Shown here piece after piece: positions 10,701 through 21,181 of a stretch of 64,000 nucleotides of DNA. The notes beneath the pieces are model-generated. The model made no database searches. It was given only the letters and a program-made list of their open reading frames with translations, and was not told the origin of the DNA. The DNA comes from Siphlonurus alternatus (lineage: Eukaryota > Arthropoda > Insecta > Ephemeroptera > Siphlonuridae): contig OX463783.1 of the NCBI GenBank assembly GCA_949825025.1, positions 17,395,628 to 17,459,627 of the forward strand, read 5' to 3'. Position 1 is the stretch's first letter; each line of letters starts with the position of its first letter. Both the position numbers and the translations under genes were made by a program.

Positions 10701-13700
10701 TAAAAATTTTATTAATCAGAATCAAAGTTCCCGAGTACTGTAGTCTGTATGCCACTTAACAACACAGTCTGGTACAATACTGAGAGTACTGAACCAGCTT
10801 TTATTCTGAGATGACAATAATAGACAGTTTACAATTTTTCACTCTTGATTTAAAGGTTTCTTTCCACTTAAAAATACACTCAAACAATGCATACCTGTAA
10901 AGAGTAGACCCTGTTGGTGTGTCCCTGCAGTGTGTGGAGGCACTCCTCCCGCTCGGGATTCCACACCTTCACCATGTAGTCGTAGGCTCCGCTCACTACT
11001 AGTCTCCCGTCGTACTGAACGCAGCGTACCGCCGCAAGGTGACCAACCAGCACGTGCAGACAAGCCCCAGTCTCAATGTTCCAGACTCGCAGAGTGGCGT
11101 CTCGAGAACCACTCACCACCCTGTGGGACGAGAGAGTTAGTTGTGTCTTGGCACATTTGAACCCAAAATTTATTTAAAAAAGCCAAGTCTCTTCTTAAAA
11201 GATGCTAAAAACAACTGGTGTACAATATACAAGAAAAGCTTCCATATTTTTTTTTGTTGCATTGTATTAAAATTTAGAATAAAAAATAAGAGGAGAGGCA
11301 CTTGTATATTTTAAAGCTAGGTACAAAAACAAATTCATTGAAATCTCTACAGTAAAAAGGGTGAAAGAAAAGATTTTGAGTAAAGTAGATTGTGGGCCTG
11401 TAAAAAATAATTTGTACTGCAAGGTATAGGAAAAACTTGATACTGTATCGGAGTAAACCTAATTTCCTGGGTCCCTTGACTTATGTAACAAAATGTTTTT
11501 ACTGCATATTTTTTAAACACCATTTTATGTACAGTAGCAGTACTGCATAGAAAATGTCATTAATTTGATAAAGAACTATTTATATTATAATGGTTATCCA
11601 AAATAAACTCCATCTTTTTTTCTTTGCTTCCAAATTAAAGTATTAACTCTGCCTTTCATCTAATTCTAATTGATTGTTGTGAAGTCAAGAGCCACACTTA
11701 ACAATACTCACTTCTTGCCATGCAAGTGCATACATCTCACGGTGGAGGTGTGTCCATAGAGGGTGTGCAGACAAGTTCCGGTCTCCGAGTTCCACACCTT
11801 GAGGGTGCGGTCTGTGCTGCCGCTGATGATCACCGTGCCCGACATCTGCGATGACCAGACACCGCCTGTGTGACCCTGGAGTACTCGCAGACACTGGGGA
11901 GGGTACAATGATGTTAGAGACAAAGTTGAGAATTGTAGGCTCTTAAAGAAGGATACAACTAAGACATAGGTATACTGTATTTATTTTATTTCACCTCATA
12001 TCAACAATTTTTACATGTGCTCATTATTTAACCTTGTTTTCAACAAACGAATCTTTCTCTGTTGGCTAGATGACGACATCATAACATCAAAGAGTCAATT
12101 TTTAATAGCTATCTTGATAAAAACAGAATAACATAATTAGCACAAACAAAAATTGACAGTATCAGATTAAAGAAAATAACTTACTGTCTTCATCTTCGGT
12201 TGAAAGTTATAATTATGTTTCTTTATGTTGCTTTTTTGAGACCCAAGATCTCAATCTAGACACCATAAGTAAACCTCATTCATCTATAACAACTGATCTT
12301 AAATTGATATAGTTTATCTGGTAAGGCTATGATTTGGTGGTGGTCTCTACATCCTATCTAAACCAATGCACAAAATTAGAAACACGGACTGTCTGTTGTG
12401 ACATGAAAGCAAGTTTTCAGGGTGATAAAATTTCTTAAATGGATATCAATAGACCCCTACAATGGTGGGGTAGAACATTTTTTCCTATATATATTAATAT
12501 TGAAGTATAAATTATTACTTTAGAAATTTCAACAAATAAATATGGTACTTTATGGGGAAAGAAATTCTTGTTGGGAGCACTTAAGCCTCTATTTCACATT
12601 TTCTTACCTTGCCGGTTGTCGCTGACCAAACTCTGAGGGTGTTGTCGTCTGAGCCGCTGACAATGCGGTTTCCTGAGAACTGCAGACAGGTGATGACATG
12701 ATCATCATGACCTTTGAGCACTCGCGGAGGTCGTATGGGCTTGGTGCGCCAGTTCATCTCTATGTGGTGCTGACGCATGAACGCAGCCTGCAAAGACACA
12801 CGAAAGTCTGAGCATGTGTTCAGGCAGATCCAATATCCCCCTTAGTGATACATCAATTGCTCCCTATCCCTATCCCGCTAGGAGTAGGAGGTAGAGAAAT
12901 TTCATGGATAGTCTCTTTGTTCCTCAAAATATATGATAAAGATAATAAAGATGAATATTAATATGGGTGGAGTTAACGGCTTCCATAAAAGCCTGAAAAA
13001 TGAAATTAAAGGATAGGGCACTCCTCCCTCTACCAAATTAGAGAGCTGAACTTATCATGTTAACTAGAGTATAGTGTACAAAAAGTAATAACTACATATT
13101 TCACACTACTTAAACAGCTTTTCGTTAACAGATTCACTTTTTAAAAACGTTAAAATTAACTCCAGTGGAGGAAAAAGAATTACCTTCCATGGTGAAGGCT
13201 GAGGTGTTTGTGTTGCATGGTTGCACTGTGATGAGGGAGAGAAGTTCTGACTACTACCACTGGTGTCACCACTGGTTTTGGTTGGGTTGGTACACAGATT
13301 GATGGGAGGCGTGGAGGAGGCAGATGCTCTGTGACGCCGCCTGTGATGACCGGTGACATCGTCAATGCCGGCAGCTCGACACTTCTCTCGCCACAGTAAG
13401 TTGTCCTCGGCTAGCAAGCGCCAGTATCGACAAGTCTGAGCGGCTCGTAGCAAGTCACGAGGCTCCAGGAATGAGAGAACGTACAGCGCCAACTGTGGAG
13501 ATAGAGAGAGAGAGAAGAGTTACAGCTGAGCAACAGTCATTTTGCTTCAGTTGCTTCACAGAAAACAAATACTGTATTATAATACAGTACTGGAAACGAT
13601 AACTAATAAAAGAAAAATTATAGTACATAGAAAATAATAAAAATGATAATAATATTTAAATTGTATATATATATAAAAAATCTGAATGAAAAGTTGAAGA

Positions 13701-16700
13701 AGGCCGTATAAAATCTCTGAATTTCAGTCCAACGATGCAAAAGTGCTTACAAACTAATTTCACGGTAGGTCTTTTATTAATAAAAAGATACTGTAGAGAG
13801 AAAGAGTTGAGATCTTAAGATCTTGCCATTATTTGCAATTATTTATGAAGTCATTTAACGATGAATCTCAGTTACTGCTGTAGTCAAAATATTTTTCCAT
13901 GCCAGAATTTAATGAAATAAATGTTAAAAAATACAGAATGTTCTAAAAGTTAATTGCTTATGGTTTAAGCAATTTCAATCTGACAGTTTTCTCATAACAG
14001 CTACATTTCCGGTTTCCGTCCATAAGGCCAATGTTAAACACAGATTTGCTTCAAAATTTGTATGCCACCTATTGATGGGTAGTTCTAAGTCCCCTGCAAG
14101 TCTTGTTGCATTCAGTTTCAGGTGCAACGATTGTGACATCTCAATCTACTGAGAGTCTATTGCATGGCAGGAACTTACGTTCACAATACTATACTAGTGG
14201 ATTTTAAAGCAAACCATTGTTAATCAGTCAGTTACCTAGTAGATCTAGTAGTGGGATTTGTATGCAATATTATACATATTATAGCTTATACTAGAAGCTA
14301 TATACACCTGTAATTGCTTTTGTATTAATTTAGGCCACAGTACTTATAACAGCCATCAAAATGTTAGACAGGCTGATAAAGGAGTAGGCCGTCAAAACTA
14401 CATCCAAATAATAATACAATAAATAATAATATAAAAATGTAAAAACTTTCGAGTGAACCTCTGTGACCACAAGAATTTCCACCTGCTGTGACTCTTTCGA
14501 TCGGTAAGGCCTTGCTGGTTATTCCTATCCTTTTCTTTTAATAAGATTATCACAACCTAAATGGTTTATTTTCCTTAATTTGAATAAATAATAATAATAA
14601 AAAAAAAAAAAAAATAAAAAATAAAACACTACAAACTAATATGTTCTGATAAAATGTACATATTAGGCCTTTGAAGTTTGAACATTCTGTCTGATCCCTA
14701 GTATGTGGATCAGGTTGGCGTCAGTGACCGAAGTTTAAAAAAAGCACACTTAAAGCACAGGATGTAGATTGGTATAACTACCCTTCTATGGTGGATTTAC
14801 GTGGATAATTTTCAGTACACGCAAATAATTGCCACTTGCTGTAACTTCCATTGGTATCTATATTTGGCAATTAAAAAGAGCATCACAATTCAAAACACAA
14901 TAACGCCATTTGCAAGTTGGCGAATATGCTTGAAGCGTGAGATTTCATGGCTTTTGCTTCAAAATTGTTGCTCATGTGAATTCACCTTTAAAAACTTTCT
15001 GGTTAAGCCACCAATGACCCTACTGCAGTAACACCAGCACGTACCTCTCTGGGCAGCAGGGAGATGAAGTCACGTTGGAACTGGGGCTCGATGACCTGCA
15101 TCATGTGTCGCACCTGAGTAGGCTCACAAGAGTCAATCAGACGGTCTATGGCAAGCAGTCGCTCCGCATTGGACCACCGCTGTAACATAGTTAACAAGTA
15201 GTTGTACATCAACCCTGCATGAATGACGGGTCAATAATATAAAATCAGGATGTTTTGCTATGAAAAAACTTATAAAAACAAGACACAAAATGGCTTTTTC
15301 AGTATGCAAGTAAGGTGATTTTAGAGGGGACAAGTTCTTTATTAAAAATAAAAAGACCTCAGTGGTGGGGGTAGAAAATATTTAAATAGCTACCTTCAAT
15401 AAAAATTGGGGAAAGGGGAGAATTTCTTGACGTGAACACTTGAAGGGCATACATATTAGTCTCATTAGCCTCACCTGGAAGGTATGCAGCCACTCTGTGA
15501 TCTCAACAGGAGGGTTTGACTTGGAGGGGATGATGCTGTGCTGGACCTTCATCTTCTCGAGGGGCACGCTCGCCTCCATGTTCTTCTTCTTGAGGCTCAT
15601 CATTACCGAACGTTCCTCCTCCTCTCCGTCGCTATCGCTGCTCTCCTCCTCAGAAGAACTCTCTCCACCAAGCATCTTCTTGCACGGAAAGCTGTCTCCA
15701 TCACCGCACGCTAGCAGAGTGTCCAACTTACGTTTACGCTGTAAGGACAGGAACAAACCCCGTCAATAATCAATAAATAAAATTCTTAAAAAATTTAAAA
15801 AAAAAAAAAAAAAACATATCTGAGAGTGGGGAAATATTATACTGTAAATGTTGTTTTAAAAGCTTGATAGACTAGGAGCATTTTTATTTTGTATTCTAAC
15901 TTTGATAAAATTCTTGTAGAACTAAGCTAAAATAATTTATCTTCAAACATAATAAACATTTCTCCCATATTTTCTTCTATTCATTATTTATTTAGTAACA
16001 AAAACAAAAATACATTTTTATTATTTTTTTTTTTCTATTTTTAAGACCATGCCTCTTTCCAGCATATTCTTTAATCAAGGAACAACACATTTAAAAATGA
16101 CCTTTATATAGTGTGATACTGTAGTAGTTTCTGTTTTTTAAATACTCATCAAAATTGGACACTTTTAACTTCTGCAACAACAGTTTTTGAGCTCATCCTC
16201 AAAAACATGCTCATTATATACGACACTCACCAGAGAGTGATCGAGTAGAGCCGTGACCTCCTCTGCTGCCCCCTCCCCGACATCTACTTCATCGTGACCT
16301 GCACTAGAGGCTCCTGGTCTGGACGATGGCCCCGCCCCCTTCTGGTCTTGCAGACCGCCGCGCCACAGCCGTAGTCTGGGAGGATCGTCCTCGCTGCTTA
16401 ACGGTACAGGGTCCTCAGCACCGCGACACTCCCACCACAAGTCCTCAACTGCCTCCTGCACGCCAACAGAGGTAGTACTGTGAGGTGGTATCAACTATGA
16501 ACGAAGTGATCAACATCATACATTACGTCTCAAGCTAGTACTACAGTCAAGTCAAGATATCAAGGTCTAGAATCTTTAAAAAAATATATATATATCTTAA
16601 TTTTTCAAAGATATTGTGAAAAAAACATGAAGACCGACTTGTCTACAGAGAATGGTGGATAAAAAGATATAATAGTAAAATATTCAGAAGTGGTATAATT

Positions 16701-18236
16701 ACATTTCTAGTTACAGTACTTGAAAAAATCTAATGTACTGCAATTAAAAGAAATACAAACATGTAGTATCTACTCTTTTGCTAAAAAAAATTCCTTAGCT
16801 CTTAATTTTAATGTACTGTAATTTTTTACTTTAAATATATATAAAAAAAATCTCTCTATAACATGTTATACTATACCGCTGTATACAGTAAATCAGAGAC
16901 CCTACAGAGACCTCCGTGTCTTATGGCCAGAAATTTAACCAGCTTGGCCGAGCTTCACTGTAACTGAGAGTGGCGGCGTCACTGAATCGCAACGACACGG
17001 CACGGTTCTCGCTGGCTGCGCGGGCAATTTTAGCCAGCAAGAACCGGGCCGTGCCGAACATTTAGCAGCGCCGCTACTCTCAGTTACAGTGAAGCTCTGA
17101 TCAAATCCCTGGCCATAAGACACGGAGGTCTCTGTAGGGTCTCTGACAGTAAATGACACTTTAGTTCTATACTTCTATAGTACAGTAATCTATATTTATT
17201 AAAGGCTTCCTGTTGGTTGTTTTTTTTTTTTTTGGTTCAGCATTCTGTCAAAATCTATATTTATAAAATAAATGAACAACACAAAATGGCTGTTTTATGA
17301 AAGCATAGTACTGGAGGGAGAAAATTGTCTTTATTTAGAATCCCCTGAAAGGAAGTTTAAATTGTTCTACTGTCAAACTGAGCACACTTTAAAAAAATTA
17401 TAGGAATGATAATAACATATTGATAACTTAAAAAAAATTGTTCACTTCCTCACTTATTAAGGATTAATCTCAGTTGATTGGGATTTTCGAACTAGCCTCC
17501 TTAATTTTAATGAGACTTGCAGGAGACTATAAGTTTCGCACCAATAGGTGTTTTAATTTCTTTTTTTTTTTAAGTGGTTCTGTCTGACCAATTTTATAAA
17601 AAATTAAGTAGAAGTTTAACCATGGAGCCTTATGGATGAAAATGGGAAATGGAGCTGTTGTAAGAAAACTGCAAAACTGCTTTCTTGATTTGTTTAAACC
17701 ATACGCGATTAAGTTTTAGAACATTTTTTATTATTATTTTTTTAATTTTACTTTATGACTTTTGACAGAAATAAACTACGAACTGTAAACAATTTTGGAT
17801 GTAGTCCTCTGAACAGCATGAACTGAACTCCTGCCTTACCTGCTAGAACTGCAGCTCTAAGAGACAATGTGATGTAGATTTGCAATTTTGGGAGATCTAA
17901 GAAGAGTATCAAGTCTACCCAAATCAAGAGCTTTGGCTTACCACGCCTTTATAGACTGTGTGGTAATGCAATGCCAACAAACAAAGCAGGAGTAAAGTTC
18001 ATGGTGTCCAGAGATGTACAAACCTGGCATAAATTATTTAGAGAACTTTATTGATGGCGAATACTGGAACCCTCTACTGTAATAAATAAGTGGGTATCGT
18101 GACCCTACATGCCTTGCTTTGCTCTTACCTCAGCGTCCCCTATGCTGATGGTATCTGCGACCACGGACACGTCCTCTCCGCTACCACTCTGCTGCTCAGA
18201 GTTGCTACCACCGTCCGCTTGGTCCTCAGGGTCCAT
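7528..18236 (-). CDS. FBXW7: FBXW7/archipelago: F-box and WD40 substrate receptor of the SCF ubiquitin ligase (11 coding exons)
   Basis: Joined exons (minus strand, 5' to 3'): 18236-18129, 16455-16231, 15738-15475, 15179-15045, 13492-13184, 12787-12608, 11893-11712, 11120-10895, 10258-10048, 8418-8314, 7775-7528. All introns are GT-AG and all phases match, giving 730 residues from the ATG at 18236 to TAG at 7528 (human about 707). Residues 1-199 are acidic and low complexity, with RKRKLD at 112-117. Residues 200-239 are the dimerisation helix, about 240-285 the F-box, and about 348-730 the WD40 propeller with GH...W repeats. The propeller arginines of STDRTLKVW (436) and [11 protein letters not shown] (474), in the phosphodegron-binding positions of the family, are present. 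Known role: the F-box binds Skp1 and the propeller binds phosphorylated degrons of substrates such as cyclin E, Myc and Notch for ubiquitination. Identity is secure; the N-terminal start is less certain because the frame stays open upstream. Confidence 0.96.
8314..8418 (-). CDS. FBXW7: FBXW7 exon: WD repeat 7
   Basis: 105 bases: two bases completing Gly, 34 codons ([17 protein letters not shown]... [14 protein letters not shown]) and one base. This block is almost invariant in the family. Acceptor GGTGCAG, donor GTGAGT. Confidence 0.96.
8740..9280. repeat. Irregular array of AGTC/AAAAAGTCAC units
   Basis: Repeated AAAAAGTCAC followed by poly(T) and GGAATAGTCT-type units recur every 25-40 bases (8787-8880, then 9060-9260). 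It sits in the FBXW7 intron before the penultimate coding exon. It resembles a degenerate minisatellite or the tail of a mobile element; not recognised. Confidence 0.5.
9480..9890 (-). mobile_element. tRNA-derived SINE (old copy)
   Basis: Minus strand: ATGGTGTAGTGGTTACAGG (box A like, 9855-9873) and TCTGTTTCAAATCCCG (box B like, 9815-9830) are spaced as in a tRNA promoter, followed by a non-tRNA body towards 9480. The anticodon region does not fold convincingly, so it is a SINE head rather than a tRNA gene. Confidence 0.55.
10048..10258 (-). CDS. FBXW7: FBXW7 exon: WD repeats 5-7
   Basis: 70 codons plus one base. Begins [18 protein letters not shown], continues [11 protein letters not shown]...[12 protein letters not shown] and ends QCLQTLSG, whose final Gly codon is completed by the next exon. 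Acceptor TCAACAG, donor GTGAGA. Confidence 0.97.
10895..11120 (-). CDS. FBXW7: FBXW7 exon: WD repeats 3-5
   Basis: One base plus 75 codons, ending in phase 0. Contains [37 protein letters not shown] and [15 protein letters not shown]. The Arg of SGSRD aligns with a degron-binding arginine. Acceptor CCCACAG, donor GTATGC. Confidence 0.97.
11712..11893 (-). CDS. FBXW7: FBXW7 exon: WD repeat 2 and start of 3
   Basis: 60 codons plus two bases; the next exon completes the split codon as Lys. Contains [21 protein letters not shown] and [12 protein letters not shown], near identical to vertebrate FBXW7. The Arg of STDR is one of the family's phosphodegron-contacting arginines. Acceptor CCCCAG, donor GTGAGT. 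Confidence 0.97.
12608..12787 (-). CDS. FBXW7: FBXW7 exon: linker end and WD repeat 1
   Basis: 60 residues (348-407), phase 0. Begins [15 protein letters not shown], matching the IRQHRIDTNWR linker helix, followed by the first blade [15 protein letters not shown]...[11 protein letters not shown]. Acceptor TTTGCAG, donor GTAAGA. Confidence 0.97.
13184..13492 (-). CDS. FBXW7: FBXW7 exon: F-box body and extended linker
   Basis: 103 residues (245-347). Residues 245-285 ([20 protein letters not shown]... WREKC) are the Skp1-binding F-box. Residues about 290-342 form a Ser/Thr/Pro/Asn-rich linker with an RRRHR patch, about 50 residues where human FBXW7 has about 17, then the conserved SPWK. Acceptor TCCACAG, donor GTAATT. 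Confidence 0.96.
13990..14120 (+). repeat. Dispersed repeat (diverged), plus orientation
   Basis: GTCCATAAGGCCAATGTTAA...CACCTATTGATGGG...TCCCCTGCAAGTCTTG matches, diverged and in opposite orientation, the sequence at 17510-17650. Class not recognised. Confidence 0.45.
15045..15179 (-). CDS. FBXW7: FBXW7 exon: dimerisation domain and start of F-box
   Basis: 45 residues (200-244), phase 0. It encodes the highly conserved block [18 protein letters not shown] then [19 protein letters not shown] and ends PRE, the first residues of the F-box. Acceptor GTTACAG, donor GTACGT. Confidence 0.97.
15475..15738 (-). CDS. FBXW7: FBXW7 exon: basic NLS-like motif and acidic tract
   Basis: 88 residues (112-199), phase 0 at both ends. 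It begins RKRKLDTLL, corresponding to the MKRKLDHG motif of vertebrate FBXW7, continues with a Ser/Glu/Asp tract ([17 protein letters not shown]) and ends [10 protein letters not shown], matching the conserved LQEWLKMFQ just before the dimerisation domain. Acceptor CCTTACAG, donor GTGAGG. Confidence 0.9.
16231..16455 (-). CDS. FBXW7: FBXW7 exon: acidic N-terminal region
   Basis: Phase 0 at both ends, 75 residues (37-111), from [16 protein letters not shown] to [10 protein letters not shown]-rich compared with the flanking introns. The acceptor follows GCGTGCAG and the donor is GTGAGT. No domain is seen; the acidic stretch [13 protein letters not shown] matches the acidic character of this part of the family. 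This exon is assigned by phase, splice sites and position rather than by close similarity. Confidence 0.75.
16894..17145. mobile_element. Palindromic DNA element with CAGAGACC ends, copy 2
   Basis: Ends CAGAGACCCTACAGAGACCT and AGGTCTCTGTAGGGTCTCTG, with long GC-rich arms, in an FBXW7 intron. It is flanked by perfect 9-bp duplications ACAGTAAAT (16885-16893 and 17146-17154). A 9-bp duplication points to a Mutator-like mobiliser. Confidence 0.85.
17510..17650 (-). repeat. Dispersed repeat (diverged), minus orientation
   Basis: The reverse complement reads CATCCATAAGGCTCCATGGT...CACCTATTGGTGCG...CTCCTGCAAGTCTC, the counterpart of the repeat at 13990-14120. Confidence 0.45.
17810..18020. mobile_element. 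MITE with TACACCTC...GAGGTGTA ends, copy a (diverged)
   Basis: Terminal blocks GTAGTCCTCTGAACAGCATG...CTCCTGCC and GCAGGAGTAAAGTTCATGGT...GAGATGTAC are imperfect inverted repeats. About 210 bases, the same length as the copies at 50601 and 54411. Confidence 0.6.
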
Positions 18237-18315
18237 CTTGCGTTTCTCTACCCCCCTAGGTTGTAATTTGTTGCTCAAAACAGGGCCCTCGACATTTTGG
18301 TATCTCAGTCTTGCT
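18129..18315 (-). CDS. FBXW7: FBXW7 first recognised exon (proposed start at 18236)
   Basis: The acceptor is an AG ending at 18316 and the donor is GTAAGA at 18128. The proposed ATG (18234-18236) has a good context (AAG before, G after) and starts [16 protein letters not shown], an acidic, Ser/Gln-rich stretch typical of FBXW7 N-termini. The same frame is open to the acceptor, adding about 26 residues (ARLRYQNVEGPVLSNK...), so the exon may be fully coding and joined to an upstream exon in phase 2. If it is 5' UTR instead, it carries a 7-codon out-of-frame upstream ORF at 18275-18295. Confidence 0.8.
18275..18295 (-). promoter_or_regulatory. Short upstream ORF ahead of the FBXW7 ATG (conditional)
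   Basis: An ATG at 18295 opens six sense codons (MSRALF) and then TGA at 18275, out of frame with the proposed FBXW7 start 39 bases further on. It matters only if this part of the exon is 5' UTR; if the frame is coding from an upstream exon it is meaningless. Confidence 0.25.
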
Positions 18316-18435
18316 CTGTAACACCAAAGATCAGGGTTGTTGGAATTACAGTATGCATATGAATAAATTCACATAGTATTTTGAAACAAATTCATATTGA
18401 TTTTTGTACAGTATACAATCTTTTAAGCCTTGGAA

Positions 18436-18586
18436 CAGGCGCGGATCCAGAGCCCCCCCCCCCCCCCCGAAATTTTGAACGTAACATAATATGCAATATA
18501 GGCATTTCCCCCACTCCATTTTTTTTTTTAACATTGACCTTATGGAGGCAGCCCCCTCCGAAATTTTTTTTCTGGATCCACGCCTG
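18436..18586. mobile_element. hAT-type MITE (CAGGCGCGGATCC ends), copy 1
   Basis: CAGGCGCGGATCCAG...CTGGATCCACGCCTG, with an internal C-run, flanked by perfect 8-bp duplications CCTTGGAA (18428-18435 and 18587-18594). CAGG-type ends and an 8-bp duplication are the hAT signature. Confidence 0.9.
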
Positions 18587-19089
18587 CCTTGGAATACACC
18601 TGGAAGTTCTGTCATTCTTTGTTTACATTATAAAAGATTGGATAAGAAGTAAAAGCAGCCAGAAAAATGTAATTTCCAGATTGAATCTAAGATCTAAGAT
18701 TTGATAGACTATATGCAAGTCCACAAATGGACTGCACATTCATCTTGATAAAAAGTTTGAAACTAGCATGGCAAAAAAAGGTGAAAAACTTAATACAGTA
18801 AGGCTGGTCGCACAGACTCTTATTTCTACAATCGTAAGTATGTGATCGTACGTTACTCATTAAAAAACCGGTTCTAATTTTCTTATCATACGAAGGCATC
18901 CCATGCAAAGCTGTGTGTGCACACACACCTGATCATATAGGTTCTTAATTTTTTTACCATATATGCTGCAAAATCATGTGATTTTATCTGCAACCACCCT
19001 ATAAAAGTATTGTATTTGGTATGCCACATCAGTAATTAACTGTCCACTTAATATTATTGATATGTACACTGTATACTGTATGCATAGAA

Positions 19090-19266
19090 TACAGTATAAC
19101 AGATCTTAGTTTACCTCTAGACAGTTCAGTAGACTAGACGGCGCCAGCTATATCAGCCAATGAAAAGGCTAGAATGACTGCTGGCCGCCTTTTCATTGGC
19201 TGATATAGCTGGCGCCGTCTAGTCTACTGAACTGTCTAGAGGTAAACTAAGATCTGTTATACTGTA
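19090..19266. mobile_element. Perfect 80-bp-arm palindrome, TA-flanked (Tc1/mariner-like MITE)
   Basis: The arms 19090-19169 and 19187-19266 are exact reverse complements (read base by base), with a 17-base loop. Ends read TA|CAGTATAACAG...CTGTTATACTG|TA, fitting Tc1/mariner (TA duplication, CAGT terminus). Perfect arms suggest recent insertion or correction. Confidence 0.85.
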
Positions 19267-19645
19267 CAATACTATAAAACTGAAATGAAATGTGAAATTT
19301 ATTTATTTTATCTTTATTAAATGGTTAATTAATATTCGTAACATTGTCAGACAAAACTGAAAATTTATGAAGCCTCTACTTATAAATAAATAATATAAAA
19401 AAAAAAACGTGATAGCTACAGTTAAACAAGCCTTAGATTACGCCTGAGATCACAGACTAGACGTCGCCAAGGCGTAGTAATCTTAATTTTTTAAAAATGT
19501 CCCACAACAAGGTTATTTTAAACTATGGAATTTTTTAAAAATATTACATGCTTCTATAATATGTATAACTATTGGAAAAAGGTATAAAAAAGTAAGTTTA
19601 ATTTGATTTCAAAATCGCGTCGCCACCACTTCGACCACTTTGCAC

Positions 19646-19683
19646 CTCTTCCAGACGAAAGCCTGGGGCCAGTGGGGCCGCAT
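19646..19683 (-). CDS. Candidate upstream first coding exon of FBXW7 (speculative)
   Basis: In a GC-richer island, a minus-strand ATG at 19683 opens 12 codons (MRPHWPQAFVWK) plus two bases before a GTGCAA donor. The next FBXW7 exon needs exactly one base to complete a codon, so the phases fit and give MRPHWPQAFVWKR-ARLRY. The donor is weak and nothing in the family confirms this N-terminus. Confidence 0.2.
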
Positions 19684-19927
19684 GGAGCCGCTGTTGTGAC
19701 AACACGTCGACACCAAAAATGCTAAAAACTTGAAAAAAAGTGGTGAAATTAAAAAAAATAGGCACCCTTACGCATTTAAAAGTAACATTCTGGATTTATT
19801 ATAGCTTCTGGAGGCGTATATAGACGTATATTCCGATCTGTCTTTTATTTTAAAACGAACGCCTTTTTTCAGCTCAGCTGATCGGTTAAGTTCGATTCGG
19901 TTCGATTTAATTAATCGATTTCGAGCT

Positions 19928-19943
19928 CCTGTGACGTCACAAT
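19928..19943 (-). promoter_or_regulatory. Candidate FBXW7 promoter CRE/ATF palindrome
   Basis: TGTGACGTCACA is a full CREB/ATF palindrome in a locally CpG-containing patch (19.6-20.2 kb), about 250 bases upstream of the speculative first exon and 1.6 kb upstream of the first secure exon. It is not inside a recognisable palindromic MITE, unlike most other TGACGTCA sites in the window. Confidence 0.3.
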
Positions 19944-21181
19944 AACAAAAATCATGGCAGCGTGCCTTTTCTGTTCTGGTTTTAAAGTTCGCTAAATTAA
20001 TGAACATTAAACCATGATGTCAGTACTAATAATAGGTTAAAAGTATATTAGATACTTGGGATGGCCGCTAGGCAAGCGGATTGCCGCGCCCACGGCCGTG
20101 GCGTTCTCATAAACCGGCAAACTAAACTAGGGATGTGATGTTTTTTTCTAATCGAGCGCCTATCGTTAAAAAATGAAGATCGTAACGCAAAACGGTACTA
20201 TTTTCTATTCAAAATGTCTTCCATACGTAAACTAAGGTTTGTGATACTGTAGCTAATGCCTACACAGTGTGCATACAGTATGTATTATAATGGATATTGG
20301 ATACTAAACTGAATGCATAAATACAGTAGTTATCGATGCAGGATAAAAAAACTCTCATTATCACAGTATGCATATAGATTTAGTGTAACAAAATCAAATA
20401 TGCATACTGTATTTATCTCCCTGGAATTTTGTTGTTTTAGTAATGCAATGTATAAACAAATAGGTGGGGCATTTTAATACCAGTTAAAGCTATATAGGCT
20501 ATATACATAGTTAATTAGCTTTCGTATGCCATTAAGAGGGTCAGTAACGAAATTAAAGAGCATTTAAAAACATTTTGGGCACACAAAAAAAAAAAAAAAA
20601 CGTCTAGCCTCCGGCATGAAAATGCTAATTTTACCATGAGGCCGATGGAACTAACTTCTTGTTTCCGTGGTTTCATGATTTATTTACTAGTTATTTATTT
20701 TTTAAACGATTCCATTAATAAATTAAACAATTTAAAGAATTCAATAACAAATAATATCAAAAATTATTCTGGATAAAATATCATGTAATACACCTACAGT
20801 ATGCATATTATGTTGTACAAGAAAAAACTAAAAAAAAAAAAGTCAAGCAAAAATATTATCGGCCACACACCCAAAATTTTCGACGGAACTTTCCAGTGAT
20901 TATTGTATGTATTTTATACTTTTCTCTATTGTTTTATTATTTTTAACAGCTTAAACCCTTGATAATTTATGATGAACAGCAAGAATACTTGAAAGTAACG
21001 TAAAAATACTGCAAATTCTTTAAAAAATCAAAATTTACCTACCTCAGAATTTTTTTAGAAGACGGCCATATTAGACATCTGGCGATTCATGCGTAATTCG
21101 ATGCTTCTCTGTTAAGAAATTTCACGCGGCAAATCGTTTGAAAGTTATTGCCCATGAGATGACCCCAAAGTTGAGTCTATA

